DNA from: Steromphala cineraria
Taxonomy: Eukaryota > Mollusca > Gastropoda > Trochida > Trochidae
Length of the DNA: 64,000 nucleotides
NCBI GenBank assembly: GCA_916613615.1
Contig: OU744734.1
Coordinates: 33,054,301 to 33,118,300, forward strand
Direction of reading: 5' to 3'
The stretch's first letter is position 1. Every line of letters starts with the position of its first letter. Shown piece by piece: positions 37,546-48,240 of the stretch. The notes beneath the pieces were generated by a model, which made no database searches, was not told where the DNA came from, and was given only the letters and a program-made list of their open reading frames with translations. A program made the translations under genes and the position numbers.

Positions 37546-37723
37546 AACTTACATAAAAAAGGTGTAAGACAATGTAGTATGAATGTGGATTACAATCAGT
37601 AATGTATTACATTTTGGTGTAATTTAAGATAGTTAAGAATAAGTATAACAATCGTTAAAAACAGTACACCATAAAGTCCTTCCCCACGCTTAACATATAA
37701 ACATATAAGTAATCTAAATCTAA

Positions 37724-37745
37724 CCCCCCCCCCCCCCCCCCCCCC
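37724..37745. repeat. C22 homopolymer
   Basis: Uninterrupted C run directly before a pyrimidine-rich CTTGCCTTGCTTCCCGAG. Its length is probably unreliable in the assembly. Confidence 0.95.
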
Positions 37746-37762
37746 TTGCCTTGCTTCCCGAG

Positions 37763-37929
37763 GACGAGGTTCAAGATCAATCAACTTTGGAGCTGCCCCC
37801 CCAAGCCGGAAGAGAGTGTACAGAGACATTGACAACAGAATCGCCAGACTGAAGGAAGCCCTACGCAACGGAGAGAAGACACCGCTCGAGTTTCTTGATG
37901 CCGTCTCCCACTTGGTGAAGCTGGGTTAA
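37763..37929 (+). other. Possible terminal coding fragment, unidentified
   Basis: After a pyrimidine tract ending CCCGAG, one frame reads RGSRSINFGAAPPSRKRVYR, then DIDNRIARLKEALRNGEKTP, then LEFLDAVSHLVKLG and TAA. The composition (charged amphipathic helices, GC-rich codons) differs from the AT-rich surroundings and looks like real protein. No upstream exon was found. It could be a captured gene end, a retroelement gag-like C-terminus or the last exon of a gene broken by the foldback element. No function can be assigned. Confidence 0.3.
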
Positions 37930-38628
37930 ACTCTGAACGCTGACTTGAGACTTGAGACTTAACAAATCAGTGCTAACTAGTGCTGTCGAAAAGCAAAAGA
38001 CTAGTGCTAACAACGCCAAAGTTGTTAATCACAAATATTTATTAATGTTATAAAATAATTATATCTATACCACTCATGTTGTTATCCAAAAAATATATCC
38101 ATGTCATTCATGTGTTTTTATTACTTTTGGGTCTATTCCACTATTCTAGTAGGGGTCACAGGAGCTAATTAACCTGTTTACTGAACCGTTAAAGTGTCTG
38201 CGAAATGAAGCGTCGGCGTTTTGGGAGCCGACCCCCTCATAGGTTCTCTTGTTAGACATAATAATGCTTTCGGTAATTTTATCATTTATATTTAAATTAT
38301 ATTCGATAAATTTCAATGAAAACGTTTCCCACTAGTGAAGCTTGCAATACGTATATTTATAAGTTAAAGGACGACATTGATGTAGAGATTCAGATTTCTA
38401 TTGAACATATACTTTGTAAATACTGAGATCGAAGAATAAAAAATGAATTGAAGGTTTTCTTTAAAATGTTCGTAACTAACTCATGTCAGGTGTATGGTCA
38501 GTTATGTATTGGCAGCATTGAAAAAGGATAAATTCGTTTATCACAAGTTTATAAAATATGTGTTTTTCAGAGTATCACATAAAGAAGCAACAATTTAGAA
38601 TGGTTTAAGTAAATGTACATGTAATTTA

Positions 38629-41600
38629 ATGTCATCCCAGATTCGCAATTTTGCTATTTCGTGTCGGTAATAAGCATAAAGGAAATGCAAAACATGGTAA
38701 AAAAAACTTTACAAAGTAACACATTTTCGGTCAAATTGGTAAAAGGGTTTTAAAAGTTTTAAAAAGAGAATAGTTTTTGAATTTCTAGAATTATGTTCAA
38801 ATGTCTCCTACTGATAATTCTTGGTCCGCCTGTGAATTATAAAGTTCTTCATTATCTAATTGTTCATTTTACTTGTATTGTGTTTATCTTTTGCAGTTAC
38901 TAAAGACTAAATCATTTATAGATACGCAAAATTCTTATTTCTTAAAAATATTCATTCAAAATCAAATTCGGCATTTTATAACTTAACATTAAAACCTATT
39001 CAAAACCTTTAAAACATAAAAATAAAGAAAAAATTCACGTCAGACACATTTATGTATGTTTTATTAGACATGGTTGATGTTGAAATATAAACAGGTAGTA
39101 AAATGAGAGACAGATATATATATATTTAACTGTAATTGATATACTCTCTAAGGTGTAGGATTGATATGAATGGAATCTCACTGCTTCAGTTTTCCATATA
39201 AAATTGTTTTTACTGTCAATAAAACCATTCACCTTGACTTAAAATGAAACATATTATATTTCAATTCCACTAAAACTATCATGAACAGGTTTCTAGCTAA
39301 CTTATTCTGCATGCGGTACTCGGGTAGCATATTTTCTGCTTTAAAGATAGACTGAAATGCTATATGGCAGCTTCAGGATTCATGAAAAGGGATAGCCATT
39401 TGACATTGACTCAACTTAAAATTTCTGAAATCGACCAAGTAACGGTTTAATTACGGCCGCTAATTAGGCCGGCGAACAGAATAAAACGCGCTGAAGCGCT
39501 GCCTCGTGACGTGACTTCCTACTGAACTGAACTTTATTAAAAATCAGGCCGCAGGCAGCGGCATATGATGATACAGATTATGTTACATACATTCACATAC
39601 AAACAGATAGATTTACAATATATATCTACAAAATGCGAATAACACTATTATTACAGTACATGGTGTAAATAAGCGAAATAGTAGGGTATCTGGTTGAAAT
39701 ATTGTAACAGCATGCGGCATGTGTCTCGCCTCATAAAACTGAACGTGAACCCGGATGTATATTCGCCATAAACAATGCTCACATCTGCACAGCGTTAAAT
39801 CTGCACAGCTGTTTGTTGTTGGAAATTGTTACTTAAGAAGCACAGCAGAAAGGACTCGTCCAATTGAGAGAATGACGTATCACTTTCCATGGAATGTTTG
39901 CCATCCTGATCAAAATGACAGGGGCGATGCTTTGCCTTACGTATACGAGCCAAAAGAAGTTCAAGTGACATAGAAGCAGGAGAAGAATCTACATGCCACG
40001 GAAATGGAGAGAGATTGAACGACTTCAAGATGCATTTTTCTGTTACAATTTATTTTCATGATGTTAACAGAAGACCCTTACTTGTAATAAAACTATTTTT
40101 TACAAAGACTTCCAATTAAACTAATTTAAAAAAAAAAACTTTTTACTTAAACTTCATTTTGCATCAGGATAAAACAAAAACGTATTTCATTTAGTGATGG
40201 ATAAGTTACAATTCTAAATGAAAGGCATATATTGGATGATGACTGATGTCTTGTTTAAAACATTATTTGAATTTAGTGCATTGAAAAAAATAATAAGAAG
40301 AAATTTTTCACAACAATACCCGATATATGTCCTAACAGGTTGAAGAATCAACAGAATCAACCTTACCCAAACTAATTTTTTATGTTTATCAGATAGAGCG
40401 AAAACAGTAGCCTATTCTTAATTTCAACAGGTTATAATTTTCCATTTTGAGAAAAAAAGGATGTTAGGGTATACAATTGCTATTACCTAATTAGCTGAAG
40501 TCATAAAATAGCCAGGTGTTGATAATTGTGCATTATATAACCTACCTTCTATAGTCATCATTTAATAGCTTTTAATTAGGAAGAAGACAGGAAATATGGT
40601 AGACAGTAAAGTTATTGTGTAATACGTGAATATCTGATCTAAAGATGAAAAATAGTGTCTCGTAGGCCTATAGGCCGGATGTTACTTTTAATCATGTTTT
40701 ATATCTGTATGTATCTGGTTCTGTAACATGTGACACTTAAATAAAATAATTTTCTTCTCTTTCTTCTTCTTCTTCTTCTCTCTAAAGAAAGTATATTACA
40801 CCTGCAGACCAATGTCATTGTTTATTCAACATGTTTACACGAACCTCAAATCCAAATGTGAGCATTGTAAATTCAGATAATTGCCATTAATCAGCCCAAA
40901 TCTTTGTGCTTTGTTTATATTTTACTTATCAGAAAACAATTCTTTTCTCTGCATGCCAAACTCTTCATTCAGTGAAAATGCGAGCTCGAAACCAAACATC
41001 GGTGTAGTGATCGGAACACGTGAGTTCGATGTAGAATTTTGTGTGCATTTCTATGTACAACAGTGATTTTATTGCATTGTCTCTTATAGCCTATTGGCGG
41101 CTTGTACATTTCATTTTATGTATGATTGAACCATTTTTAAATGTATGAGATGAGACAAAAGGAATAAAAAAAATCTCTCTCTCTCTCTGTAGATTGTCAC
41201 ATTGCTCTCTTTGACCTAACAAAACGGGTCAGTTTGGCGCGGAACGATCAATGTGATGGAAATTTGTCTACGGAGACTTCATCAGGAGATATTCTAGGAC
41301 AGGTGACGGTAACACAATGATATGACATACTGTTAATCGCTTGGAAAAGGCAGAATTACGGATTTCGCCTATCATTCTCAATATAAGCAGACGAACGCAT
41401 TCCCCTTCTGCCACGTCATATCCCATATCCCCTTCCCGTGGCCTCTCAGCCTCGTTTTGATTTGTCTCTGGACGCTGACAAGCAGACGCCTTGTTACGCA
41501 ATGTTTACTTAGCTGTAGTTTCATTGAGAAACTATGTATCGTTCCTGTTTAATATTAATGTTATATAGTTATTTGATCAATATCTTATGAAAATAAATTT

Positions 41601-43273
41601 AAAAAATGTTATACAGCGTCTCTTTAAAGGACAGTTAGCACGTAAATTCGCGCTCTGCTTGGTCTTCTTTGGGGACTTGAGGTCGCTCAATTATGCAATC
41701 AAATTCTTATTAATAAATTTATTTAACTCAAAATGTACAAAGATTCATATACTAGTGATACCCACACTCTTAAGAGTCCGCTGAGCATAAACAGGAGAGA
41801 AGGTGATTGCTCGTCACGTATAGGAGGGAATCACATGGGTTTGTTATTTGACAAAAAGGTTAAAATCGATTTTGGTTATAAAACACACTTATCTACTTCT
41901 AAAATACCCGTCAGAAAGCATTAGTATTCTCTGAAAATAAATAAAACTTTAAACTGACAACTATATAGGAGATAAACATGCTGGATTTTTTAATCAGCGG
42001 CAAACAGCGGAATGATCATAGCAATAAATTAATAAATAAGTCGAACGGGTTACACTTAGTTACAACGATTAGAATTTGAACTATAATCCTTTCGCATTGA
42101 CTCGGGTTTGCTGTGTCTTGATTTCAAATGGACTGACATTCATACACTAGTGAAGTAATAGGAAATCTTGAATGACGTTACTTGCAGTAAGTCTCGGACA
42201 TTACCGATATTATCCAAATGCTCTAAGGGAGCTCTCTCTATTCAATAGATGTTTTTGTCTCTTGACGGTTGTCAGCGTTTGAATATCTTATTCATACATA
42301 TACATGTATATTAACCAACTTGACGTCGGTATTATTATAATTGACGTTGAATTACGGACCTTGCGAACCGGGAATCTGAACCGTTGTCAATGCATGTGTT
42401 TCGCCGGCTTTGACAGCATTCAACCGTTTAGCATGTGTTAGTTTTGATTGAATTTGATATACAAAGTGCTCAACTGCAGCTATAATTGGCTTATTTTGTT
42501 GATCATTCGGCACAACAGCAATATTTTATGAACTACAGGCTGCTAGGCAACAATAAATTCCTGGGTATAAGACAAAGTAAATAGTGCACCGTATAATCAA
42601 ATAATACGCCCTCTCATTTTAACTGTAGCCAAACAGAAACGAGTTATTTGCATATTTATGGTAGAGCGGATTTTGAACATATTACCAATAATATATTACG
42701 ATGACATCGTCGAAATCGTATCCAATGCTAAATCTACATCACAAAGTTTGCCTCAGAATTAACAACTAAAGACTAAGTCTTGTTTGGGGTCCACTTAAAC
42801 CTTCCAACAGTTGAAATGAGTCGAAGTTCCTAGACCGGCAAGTGACTACATAAAACACGCTAATCAAGACATTAATTACACCAATATTAGCGCTCAATTT
42901 GGCTATTCTATAACCTATGAGAACTTACTCTCTACTTTACCTTTCTACATGAGGAATGAAATATTTTTTCTAATTTACCTTCCATAAATTAAGAAAAGAT
43001 TTTGACGCCCGAAGCCCCTGAGTCCCGATTAAGGCATATATAAGTCTGCTTTAAGCGCATAGTTACACAAAGTCATGGGTATGTTAGTTTTCTATAAATT
43101 AAATATCCTCTAACATGGCAATTTTCTCTACGTAGCTTATAATATGAAGAGGGGGGAAATATAGTGAATGAGTTATGTTAAGGGAACAGTCCTTATTACT
43201 GGGGGCATTCCAGTATAAACGTACAATTTTATTAACACATGGCTTAGAAACAAACCAGTTGAAACATGCAACA
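38629..43273. other. Gene-poor stretch
   Basis: No exon is supported. It contains a possible minus-strand LINE 3' end near 39.5 kb (listed), short CTT (40756-40786) and TC (41173-41188) tracts, and small unrecognised open frames such as one at 39.8-40.0 kb. Confidence 0.4.
39521..39620 (-). mobile_element. Possible LINE 3' end
   Basis: On the minus strand this reads ...GCGGCCTGATTTTTAATAAAGTTCAGTTCAGTAGG, a polyadenylation-like signal followed by a short TTCAG repeat, as at the 3' ends of some non-LTR elements. No coding part was identified upstream on that strand. Confidence 0.3.
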
Positions 43274-43731
43274 CATTTACCCCATTGGGTATTATACCCC
43301 CAGGGGCAAATGAAATGTTGATACTAAAGGCAAGTATTTTCTCTTCATACATTGGTTAGTTGTGTTACATAAATGCCAGAGACAACAATAAACATTTAGT
43401 AATTTCTGTTTCAAATATTTCTAGCAACAACAGAGACAGTGTCCAAAAATTTATAATTCATTTTTAAAAAAATGGTATAAACTGTATTACCCTGTTCAGG
43501 GAGTAAAATAAGCTATATTCCCTTGATCTCAGTCCCGGGGGATGTAGCTAGGTTATCGTTTATATGATCGGTTTGCCCTCGGGGTATATATAACCCCTAG
43601 GGGTATCCGATTTGCTCCATCTCCGGACAATGGGCAGTGTTTCCCCCTTTGCCCCTGGGGGTTGTGTTGACTCCTCAAAACTTGCGTTAACATGAAAAAA
43701 ATTGCCCAAGAACGTGTAAATGGGGTAAATG
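43274..43731. mobile_element. Palindrome-rich element with nested inverted repeats
   Basis: CATTTACCCCATT (43274-43286) is inverted at 43719-43731. Inside it, ACCCCCAGGGGCAAA (43296-43310) is perfectly inverted at 43648-43662, and a further small palindrome GGGGTATATATAACCCC lies near 43580. Nested pairs at corresponding spacing fit the terminal repeats of a ~460-bp foldback/MITE element. Confidence 0.5.
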
Positions 43732-43897
43732 CACATATTTATAAATGGAGCTGTAGCCAACCTTCGGAGCGAGATCAAACATAATATAATCATAGAGTTA
43801 AACGTGTAGAGAACTTATTTCACATCATTTGCATATTTAAAAAATATTTTCTAAAGGGTTTCATTCACTCATTCATTTATTGCCTTCATAAACAAGA

Positions 43898-43943
43898 TCA
43901 TCATCATCATCAATCATCATCATCATCATCATCAGCAACGTCG

Positions 43944-44005
<62 letters not shown>
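43898..44005. repeat. (ATC)n trinucleotide microsatellite
   Basis: About 35 ATC/CAT triplets with a few interruptions. Confidence 0.95.
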
Positions 44006-44006
<1 letters not shown>

Positions 44007-44325
44007 CTTCCACTGTCAACAGCATTATCATTGTAATTTTCAAAAGCTTCATCGTTACCCTTTATATAAGTATCATTAATATGTTCTCTTAATCTTCGTT
44101 TTCACCAGAATTGTTTACTTTATAAGCACTAGTATTTACAGTTTTTTCATTATGGATGTGGGTTTTAGCAGCGCCTTTTCAGTTACACAAAAATCTTCTT
44201 TCAGTTTACGATCATTAATATCAAAAAAGATTAAATACGAAAGAGGATTCTGTCTCTCATTTAGGATAAGAGGAAGTTGATCAGAGCCAGGTGTCACATA
44301 ACTTTCTACTACTTGAGTAGTAAGT

Positions 44326-45596
44326 TCACTGTTACTGTCGTCACTGAGGGGCTAGAGGGTAGATCACTGTTACTGTCGTCACTGAGGGGCTAGGGTAGAT
44401 CACTGTTACTGTCGTCACTGAGGGGCTAGGGTAGATCACTGTTACTGTCGTCACTGAGGGGCTAGGGTAGATCACTGTTACTGTCGTCACTGAGGGGCTA
44501 GGGTAGATCACTGTTACTGTCGTCACTGAGGGGCTAGGGTAGATCACTGTTACTGTCGTCACTGAGGGGCTAGGGTAGATCACTGTTACTGTCGTCACTG
44601 AGGGGCTAGGGTAGATCACTGTTACTGTCGTCACTGAGGGGCTAGTGTAGATCACTGTTACTGTCGTCACTGAGGGGCTAGGGTAGATCACTGTTACTGT
44701 CGTCACTGAGGGGCTAGGGTAGATCACTGTTACTGTCGTCACTGAGGGGCTAGGGTAGATCACTGTTACTGTCGTCACTGAGGGGCTAGAGGGTAGATCA
44801 CTGTTACTGTCGTCACTGAGGGGCTAGGGAAGATCACTGTTACTGTCGTCACTGAGGGGCTAGGGTAGATCACTGTTACTGTCGTCACTGAGGGGCTAGT
44901 GTAGATCACTGTTACTGTCGTCACTGAGGGGCTAGGGTAGATCACTGTTACTGTCGTCACTGAGGGGCTAGAGGGTAGATCACTGTTACTGTCGTCACTG
45001 AGGGGCTAGTGTAGATCACTGTTACTGTCGTCACTGAGGGGCTAGGGTAGATCACTGTTACTGTCGTCACTGAGGGGCTAGTGTAGATCACTGTTACTGT
45101 CGTCACTGAGGGGCTAGGGTAGATCACTGTTACTGTCGTCACTGAGGGGCTAGTGTAGATCACTGTTACTGTCGTCACTGAGGGGCTAGTGTAGATCACT
45201 GTTACTGTCGTCACTGAGGGGCTAGGGTAGATCACTGTTACTGTCGTCACTGAGGGGCTAGTGTAGATCACTGTTACTGTCGTCACTGAGGGGCTAGGGT
45301 AGATCACTGTTACTGTCGTCACTGAGGGGCTAGGGTAGATCACTGTTACTGTCGTCACTGAGGGGCTAGGGTAGATCACTGTTACTGTCGTCACTGAGGG
45401 GCTAGGGTAGATCACTGTTACTGTCGTCACTGAGGGGCTAGGGTAGATCACTGTTACTGTCGTCACTGAGGGGCTAGGGTAGATCACTGTTACTGTCGTC
45501 ACTGAGGGGCTAGGGTAGATCACTGTTACTGTCGACACTGAGGGGCTAGGGTAGATAACTGTTACTGTCGTCACTGAGGGGCTAGGGTAGATCACT
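44326..45596. repeat. 36-bp minisatellite, ~36 units
   Basis: Tandem 36-bp units (core TCACTGTTACTGTCGTCACTG then AGGGGCTAGGGTAGA). Three 38-bp variants with an extra 'AG' occur near 44350, 44790 and 44970, and a GTGTAG variant is scattered, mostly at 44.6-45.3 kb. The minus strand is open in runs of a 12-residue unit (TTVTVIYPSPSV), but each 38-bp variant shifts the frame into a stop. There is no flanking start, splice or promoter evidence, so it is treated as non-coding. Confidence 0.95.
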
Positions 45597-45759
45597 CAAG
45601 ATGAAGATACAACATCTACTTTCATTTTACATCGATGTCTGTACAATACATTTGTCAAGTGGTCGATCTCTTAAATATAGGGAAAAACTTTTTTGCTATG
45701 TATACCTTCCGCATAGAGGTATGGTCATATTCACCAAAGTGAATATAAACTTATTTTTA

Positions 45760-45834
45760 TGTCTTTAACCGAATCGGTAGAGTGTCTGTCTTCCAACCCG
45801 GAGGTTCTGGGCTCGAATCTCAGAATCACTTCCG
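45760..45834 (+). mobile_element. tRNA-derived SINE head (box A and box B)
   Basis: TAACCGAATCGGTAGAGTG resembles a tRNA box A, and GGGCTCGAATCTC resembles box B with a good 5-bp T-arm (CTGGG/CTCAG). The loop CTTCCAA would give a UCC-like anticodon. The acceptor, D and anticodon stems pair poorly, so this is not a functional tRNA. It is better read as a SINE promoter head or a tRNA pseudogene. Confidence 0.5.
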
Positions 45835-46299
45835 TTATGATAAAGTGATACAATATACACATGTACCCGCTATATTGGATTTAGAAATATTGGCTCTTGG
45901 GGTTCTTCATTGCCGACAAACTCCACTGAGTCTACAAAGCGTTCGCCTGTGAGCATAATTCCCAAAACGGGCTACAAAACGCCTAATTATATATTTGACT
46001 ACATTCTACATATCTATTCTGATAGATATTGTTAACAAAGATGATAATATATCATTCTTAGAACTAATGAATCTTTTCATGAAGCTATACCGATCAAAGC
46101 CCTAAACTGAACATTTGGCACCAGCAAGATACTCTCGAAGATACATAATGCGCCCAGCTGAATAATTAAGATCATACTGCTTTGTTCATTAGTCTATGGC
46201 GTTGTTCTAAAGAACCCGTATCGTATCATTCAAATAACATATATACACATCTTCGAATCAATTAACAGGAATATCTATAACGATTGTTATCTCTTTCAG

Positions 46300-46731
46300 A
46301 TTATAATTTTCATCGTTGCAATGACGATTCGGACCATAGCATTACCAAACAATGTCATTCACCCAGTGACAAAAGAACAAAAGACTCTTCATATCAGTGA
46401 CTTCTTTGACGAAGAAGAATTTCAACCAATACCCAAGCGAAGCTTCCATCGGGTAGCCAATCAGCGAGTTGTTCCCTGGAGCTGCTCACAGGAAGGTAGA
46501 TGGCGCTATCTCGGTGAGGAGTTTTACCCCAGCAGAATACGAGAAATTGTATGCCTCTCTAGCTCGTGTATTTACGGACATTACAACTGCTCGTCCATAA
46601 CGTATACCGGTCTTATCCTACGCCTCTGCCCGACGTCTTCTTGTAACGACTATCGACTTCCGGAAGAGCTACGGGCACGCTGGGAATTTAGAAACCAGCA
46701 AATCAGCGTGGGATGCTCTTGCTCAAGTTAA
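46300..46731 (+). CDS. IL-17-like cytokine, last coding exon
   Basis: Starts after CTCTTTCAG in phase 0 with IIIFIVAM, which looks like the end of a signal peptide begun in an upstream exon not found here. If translation began at the ATG at 46321, the protein would have 136 residues and no signal peptide. The C-terminal part follows the IL-17 cystine-knot plan: PWSC near residue 55, RIREIVCLSSSC (C78, C83), C90, LILRLC (C103), C108, and the ending ISVGCSC (C132, C134). IL-17s are secreted dimers acting in mucosal and innate immunity, and are often multicopy in molluscs. The middle region and the even set of eight cysteines diverge from vertebrate members. It is flanked by two large satellites. 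The stop TAA is at 46729-46731. Confidence 0.75.
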   Translation: MIIFIVAMTIRTIALPNNVIHPVTKEQKTLHISDFFDEEEFQPIPKRSFHRVANQRVVPWSCSQEGRWRYLGEEFYPSRIREIVCLSSSCIYGHYNCSSITYTGLILRLCPTSSCNDYRLPEELRARWEFRNQQISVGCSCSS

Positions 46732-48240
46732 TCTCAATCATAAAGCATAATTTGAAATCAATTATCACTCTACACAGAGAGTTATCTTTCTTATAAAACT
46801 TTATTGATCACAGTTAATCTCATTTTCCTTGTCCTTGATTTTGACGAACAAACTGTGCAAAAGGTTTTGGGCAATATCAACATTAAGATATTATCTACGC
46901 ATAATTTTCAATATAGTGCAACTGCTAATGGTACAATGTATGTTAATCTATGCATTATAGAATTGTCAACATAAAACATATATTTTCTTACATTATTTCA
47001 AGTATAATTTCCCTCTGATATATAACTCTTCAAAAGAGACTATATTTTCTTACGAAAAGGCATGGCTGATGCTTTACTGAACCAATTGGAAATGTGTACA
47101 TTCTTATATAGATAAATGTTTTTTAAATGGCTTTTTACTTCGACGTTGGTGAAATGGTGCTATAAAGATGTTTATGATGCTATGGCGATGCTAGGTATAC
47201 GCCTTCAGTATATATATAAGATTGTATTATAACTAGAATTGGATTGTTTTTGCCCGACTGATTTTTGTCAATGTTTAGAATACTGTATATATGATACTTG
47301 TTCAGCTGTGTAGGTATATTTTTTACCTGTACCAGCGCTTTATCTCCTTATCTGAAATGATCAAAATCGGCGCCAGAGAAAATATGTTTAGGGGTTCAGT
47401 TTCTATAATGTGTTATTAATCTTTTTTTCCTAAGATTCTTAGAAATATAGTAAGATATTTCGGTAGTCGGTCGAGGCTTTTATCATTACATTACATTTAA
47501 GCTAACTTTCATGTCTCATAAATTTGCTGAGACAATGATATTTTCGGACTATCAATTTGTAGAAAAACACAGAAACCTCGCAATATTCTTGACAACAAAA
47601 CGTTGATCATCGAAAAACAATTTTTAAGAACAAAACCAAACTTGTTTTCTTTGAAATACAAACTTCTACTGCCACTTATATAGTTAAATCCTATGTAGTG
47701 TTGTACTCGTGTGTTTTTGTGTCCGTGATGTGTGTAAATAACTTATTCAATACAATCAAAATGCTTTTTATGTGTTACTATATTCAGCGATATTTAAGAA
47801 GCAAATGTACTAAACTTTGAATATATCTGATTGCAACTCAGAGTTATTCCTTTGATATTTGACAGAATCGTATGATCTTGATAACGTTGTATGCTGCATT
47901 GGTGATACATATATATATTGTGAAATAATATATATCTTCATTGAAATTATGAGCTTTTCACATCTAGTTTTAAATGTTCATTATATAAAATTTACCTTAA
48001 TACTTCAAGTATATGTATGTATAGACTGATCTAAAATCTTCCCCAATATTACAATTCATGTTCATGTATCGCCTCCAATGGTAGTAGGCCCTTCATGAGA
48101 ATAAGAAAAATATGGTACATTCATATGTCACTGTCAAAACATGAATGTTTTCTTACGTATTATAATAACGAACTTATCGAGTGTTTTTCAAATCAACAGT
48201 CAGTGCAGTCAAACAAAATATGACTGACCACTTCATGGGT
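46732..48240. other. Non-coding stretch between IL-17 exon and satellite
   Basis: AT-rich. It probably begins with the cytokine 3' UTR, although no canonical AATAAA close to the stop was found. Nothing else was recognised. Confidence 0.45.

Larger units (their letters stand above)
35341..38628. mobile_element. ~3.3-kb foldback structure with ~400-475-bp inverted arms
   Basis: The left arm (35341-35816) and right arm (38237-38628) are diverged reverse complements. Shared blocks include CATTCTAAATTGTTGCTTC, CTTCGATCTCAGTATT, CAATGCTGCCAA, ATTACCGAAAGCAT and CTAACAAGAGAACCTATGA. The arms have accumulated substitutions and indels. The 2.4-kb interior holds a TTTGCGAT-type octamer repeat, CA and poly-C tracts and a short coding-like fragment at 37763. 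It may be a foldback DNA transposon or two inverted insertions of one repeat. No transposase was seen. Confidence 0.75.

Noticed and set aside
39755..40028. Open frames on both strands at 39.8-40.0 kb
   Set aside because: They read like possible protein in places, but no family, splice signal or repeat homology could be shown.
44341..45595. Minus-strand open frames encoding a 12-residue repeat protein
   Set aside because: They are explained by the 36-bp unit, broken by 38-bp variants, and have no promoter, start context or splice sites.
45760..45834. Functional tRNA gene
   Set aside because: Box A and box B and the T-arm are recognisable, but the acceptor, D and anticodon stems do not pair.
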